DNA of 64,000 bases from CADEED01 sp963842515 (lineage in GTDB: Bacteria > Pseudomonadota > Gammaproteobacteria > Steroidobacterales > Steroidobacteraceae). Below the pieces are notes generated by a model that was not told the origin of the DNA, did no database searches, and saw only the letters and a list, made by a program, of their open reading frames with translations. Of the stretch, positions 63,357-64,000 are shown in pieces (the first letter of the stretch is position 1; each line of letters starts with the position of its first letter). The stretch spans positions 248,001 to 312,000 of the forward strand of contig CAWJGO010000005.1 of NCBI GenBank assembly GCA_963842515.1, written 5' to 3'. The position numbers were made by a program, and so were the translations under genes.

Positions 63357-64000
63357 TTGGATCTCAAGAAACTCAGGATACTCATTGTCGGAGCGGGCAT
63401 CGCAGGTCTCGCGCTGAGCTGCGCGCTACGTCGACGCGGCTGTTCTGCTCACGTCATTGATCGCAATGTGCAGTGGAGCGATGTCGGCACGGGCATGTAT
63501 CTGCCGGGCAACGCGCTGCGCGCTCTGCGCGCTTTGCAGATCGACACCGACGTTGAAAGGCGTGGCGCTCCTATTGAAACTCAAAGATTCTGTGATCGTC
63601 GCGGTCACCTGCTGAGCGAAATCGATCTAGGCTCGGTGTGGAAAGAAGCGGGACCATGCGTAGCGGTTCACCGAGTCGATTTGCACGCCGCACTCCGGGA
63701 GGCCTCGGATGCGTCACGCGTGCGGATGGGCGTTACGCTTAGGGCGATTGTTCAAGACTCCGAATCGGCAATCGTTCACCTCAGCGACGATACGAAGGAA
63801 CAGTACGATCTTGTGGTCGGGGCTGATGGGATCAGATCGGCGGTTAGGCGGCTGGCGTTCAAGGATGCGGGACTTCGTTCGCTCAAGCAGTGGAGCTGGC
63901 GTTTCGTCATACCGTGCCCGCCGCAAATTACGACTTGGTCGGTGTTGATGAACCGAGCGTCCGCATGCCTGATGATGCCAATCGGCCGCGGACAAGCCTA
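63357..64000 (+). CDS. FAD-dependent monooxygenase (PHBH/UbiH type), partial
   Basis: The first 214 residues of a flavoprotein hydroxylase that continues past the right edge. The Rossmann motif ILIVGAGIAGLALSCALRRRG lies at the N-terminus and the DG motif is YDLVVGADGIRSAVRRLAF, both typical of class A aromatic or polyketide monooxygenases. The start is TTG 63357. The nearest upstream stop in frame is at 63330 and no ATG or GTG lies between, so TTG is the only reasonable choice. It probably belongs with the oxidase and haloperoxidase genes. Confidence 0.87.
   Translation, partial: MDLKKLRILIVGAGIAGLALSCALRRRGCSAHVIDRNVQWSDVGTGMYLPGNALRALRALQIDTDVERRGAPIETQRFCDRRGHLLSEIDLGSVWKEAGPCVAVHRVDLHAALREASDASRVRMGVTLRAIVQDSESAIVHLSDDTKEQYDLVVGADGIRSAVRRLAFKDAGLRSLKQWSWRFVIPCPPQITTWSVLMNRASACLMMPIGRGQA

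Noticed and set aside
63841..63847. GTTAGGC heptamers in ordinary genes taken as attC core sites
   Set aside because: This heptamer recurs in many housekeeping genes here, so a lone R' box is not evidence. Only paired, evenly spaced boxes were accepted.

Overview
The window is about 64 kb of GC-rich bacterial chromosome (roughly 64% GC by eye). It looks like a gammaproteobacterium, probably near Steroidobacterales, Nevskiales or Xanthomonadales. The reasons are the gamma-type order lptD-surA-pdxA-rsmA-apaG-apaH, amgK-murU divergent from lptD (as in Pseudomonas), mreBCD-mrdA-rodA-mltB-rlpA-dacA, lolB-ispE-tRNA-Gln-prs-rplY-pth-ychF, and gatCAB divergent from mreB. The genus cannot be fixed from this sequence alone.

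Layout. Positions 1-930 hold the end of a kynurenine-type catabolic pair (cyclase-family protein and nbaC). Positions 1000-8240 hold an envelope and housekeeping operon on the minus strand (lptD to apaH). Positions 8258-11865 hold amgK-murU for MurNAc recycling plus a YdgA-like protein. Positions 11881-13611 hold lipA and lipB read as one open frame, joined through an 83-bp palindromic repeat. Positions 14630-24599 are one long minus-strand cell-shape operon, mreB to ybeD. Positions 24716-28889 hold gatCAB and hslO. Positions 28911-33286 hold an M48 protease, a YjgN-like protein, mtgA, ppiB and prmC. Positions 33328-38708 hold a MoxR ATPase/DUF58/DUF4129/DUF4350 membrane cluster whose usual RDD-SpoIIM partner lies at 41712-43229. 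Between them, at about 38997-41106, is an array of small unrelated ORFs separated by attC-like imperfect palindromes, with no integrase. This whole block separates prmC from prfA. Positions 44364-51400 are the classical TPR-lolB-ispE-tRNA-Gln-prs-rplY-pth-ychF run. Positions 52087-57094 encode a two-gene signalling unit (hybrid histidine kinase and REC-GGDEF-EAL protein). Positions 57367-64000 look accessory: tRNA-Met, a frameshifted IS481-type element, a GlxA-like regulator, a vanadium-haloperoxidase-like protein, a berberine-bridge-type FAD oxidase, a small L7/L12-like membrane protein, a tRNA-like repeat and the start of a FAD monooxygenase.

How the genes fit together. Most of the window serves the cell envelope: LPS export (LptD, SurA), peptidoglycan synthesis and shape (MreBCD, PBP2, RodA, MtgA), its trimming (DacA, MltB, RlpA), its recycling (AmgK, MurU), D-alanine chemistry (Dat) and lipoprotein sorting (LolB). 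Translation genes (gatCAB, prfA, prmC, rsmA, rplY, pth, ychF, two tRNAs) are interleaved.

The most unusual points are these. A palindromic repeat family has entered two genes in the same open reading frame (the lipA-lipB junction and the rlpA linker). There is an integrase-less cassette array. AmgK carries a histone-like basic tail. The ispE stop codon lies inside the tRNA-Gln gene. A perfect 32-bp inverted repeat lies between prs and rplY.
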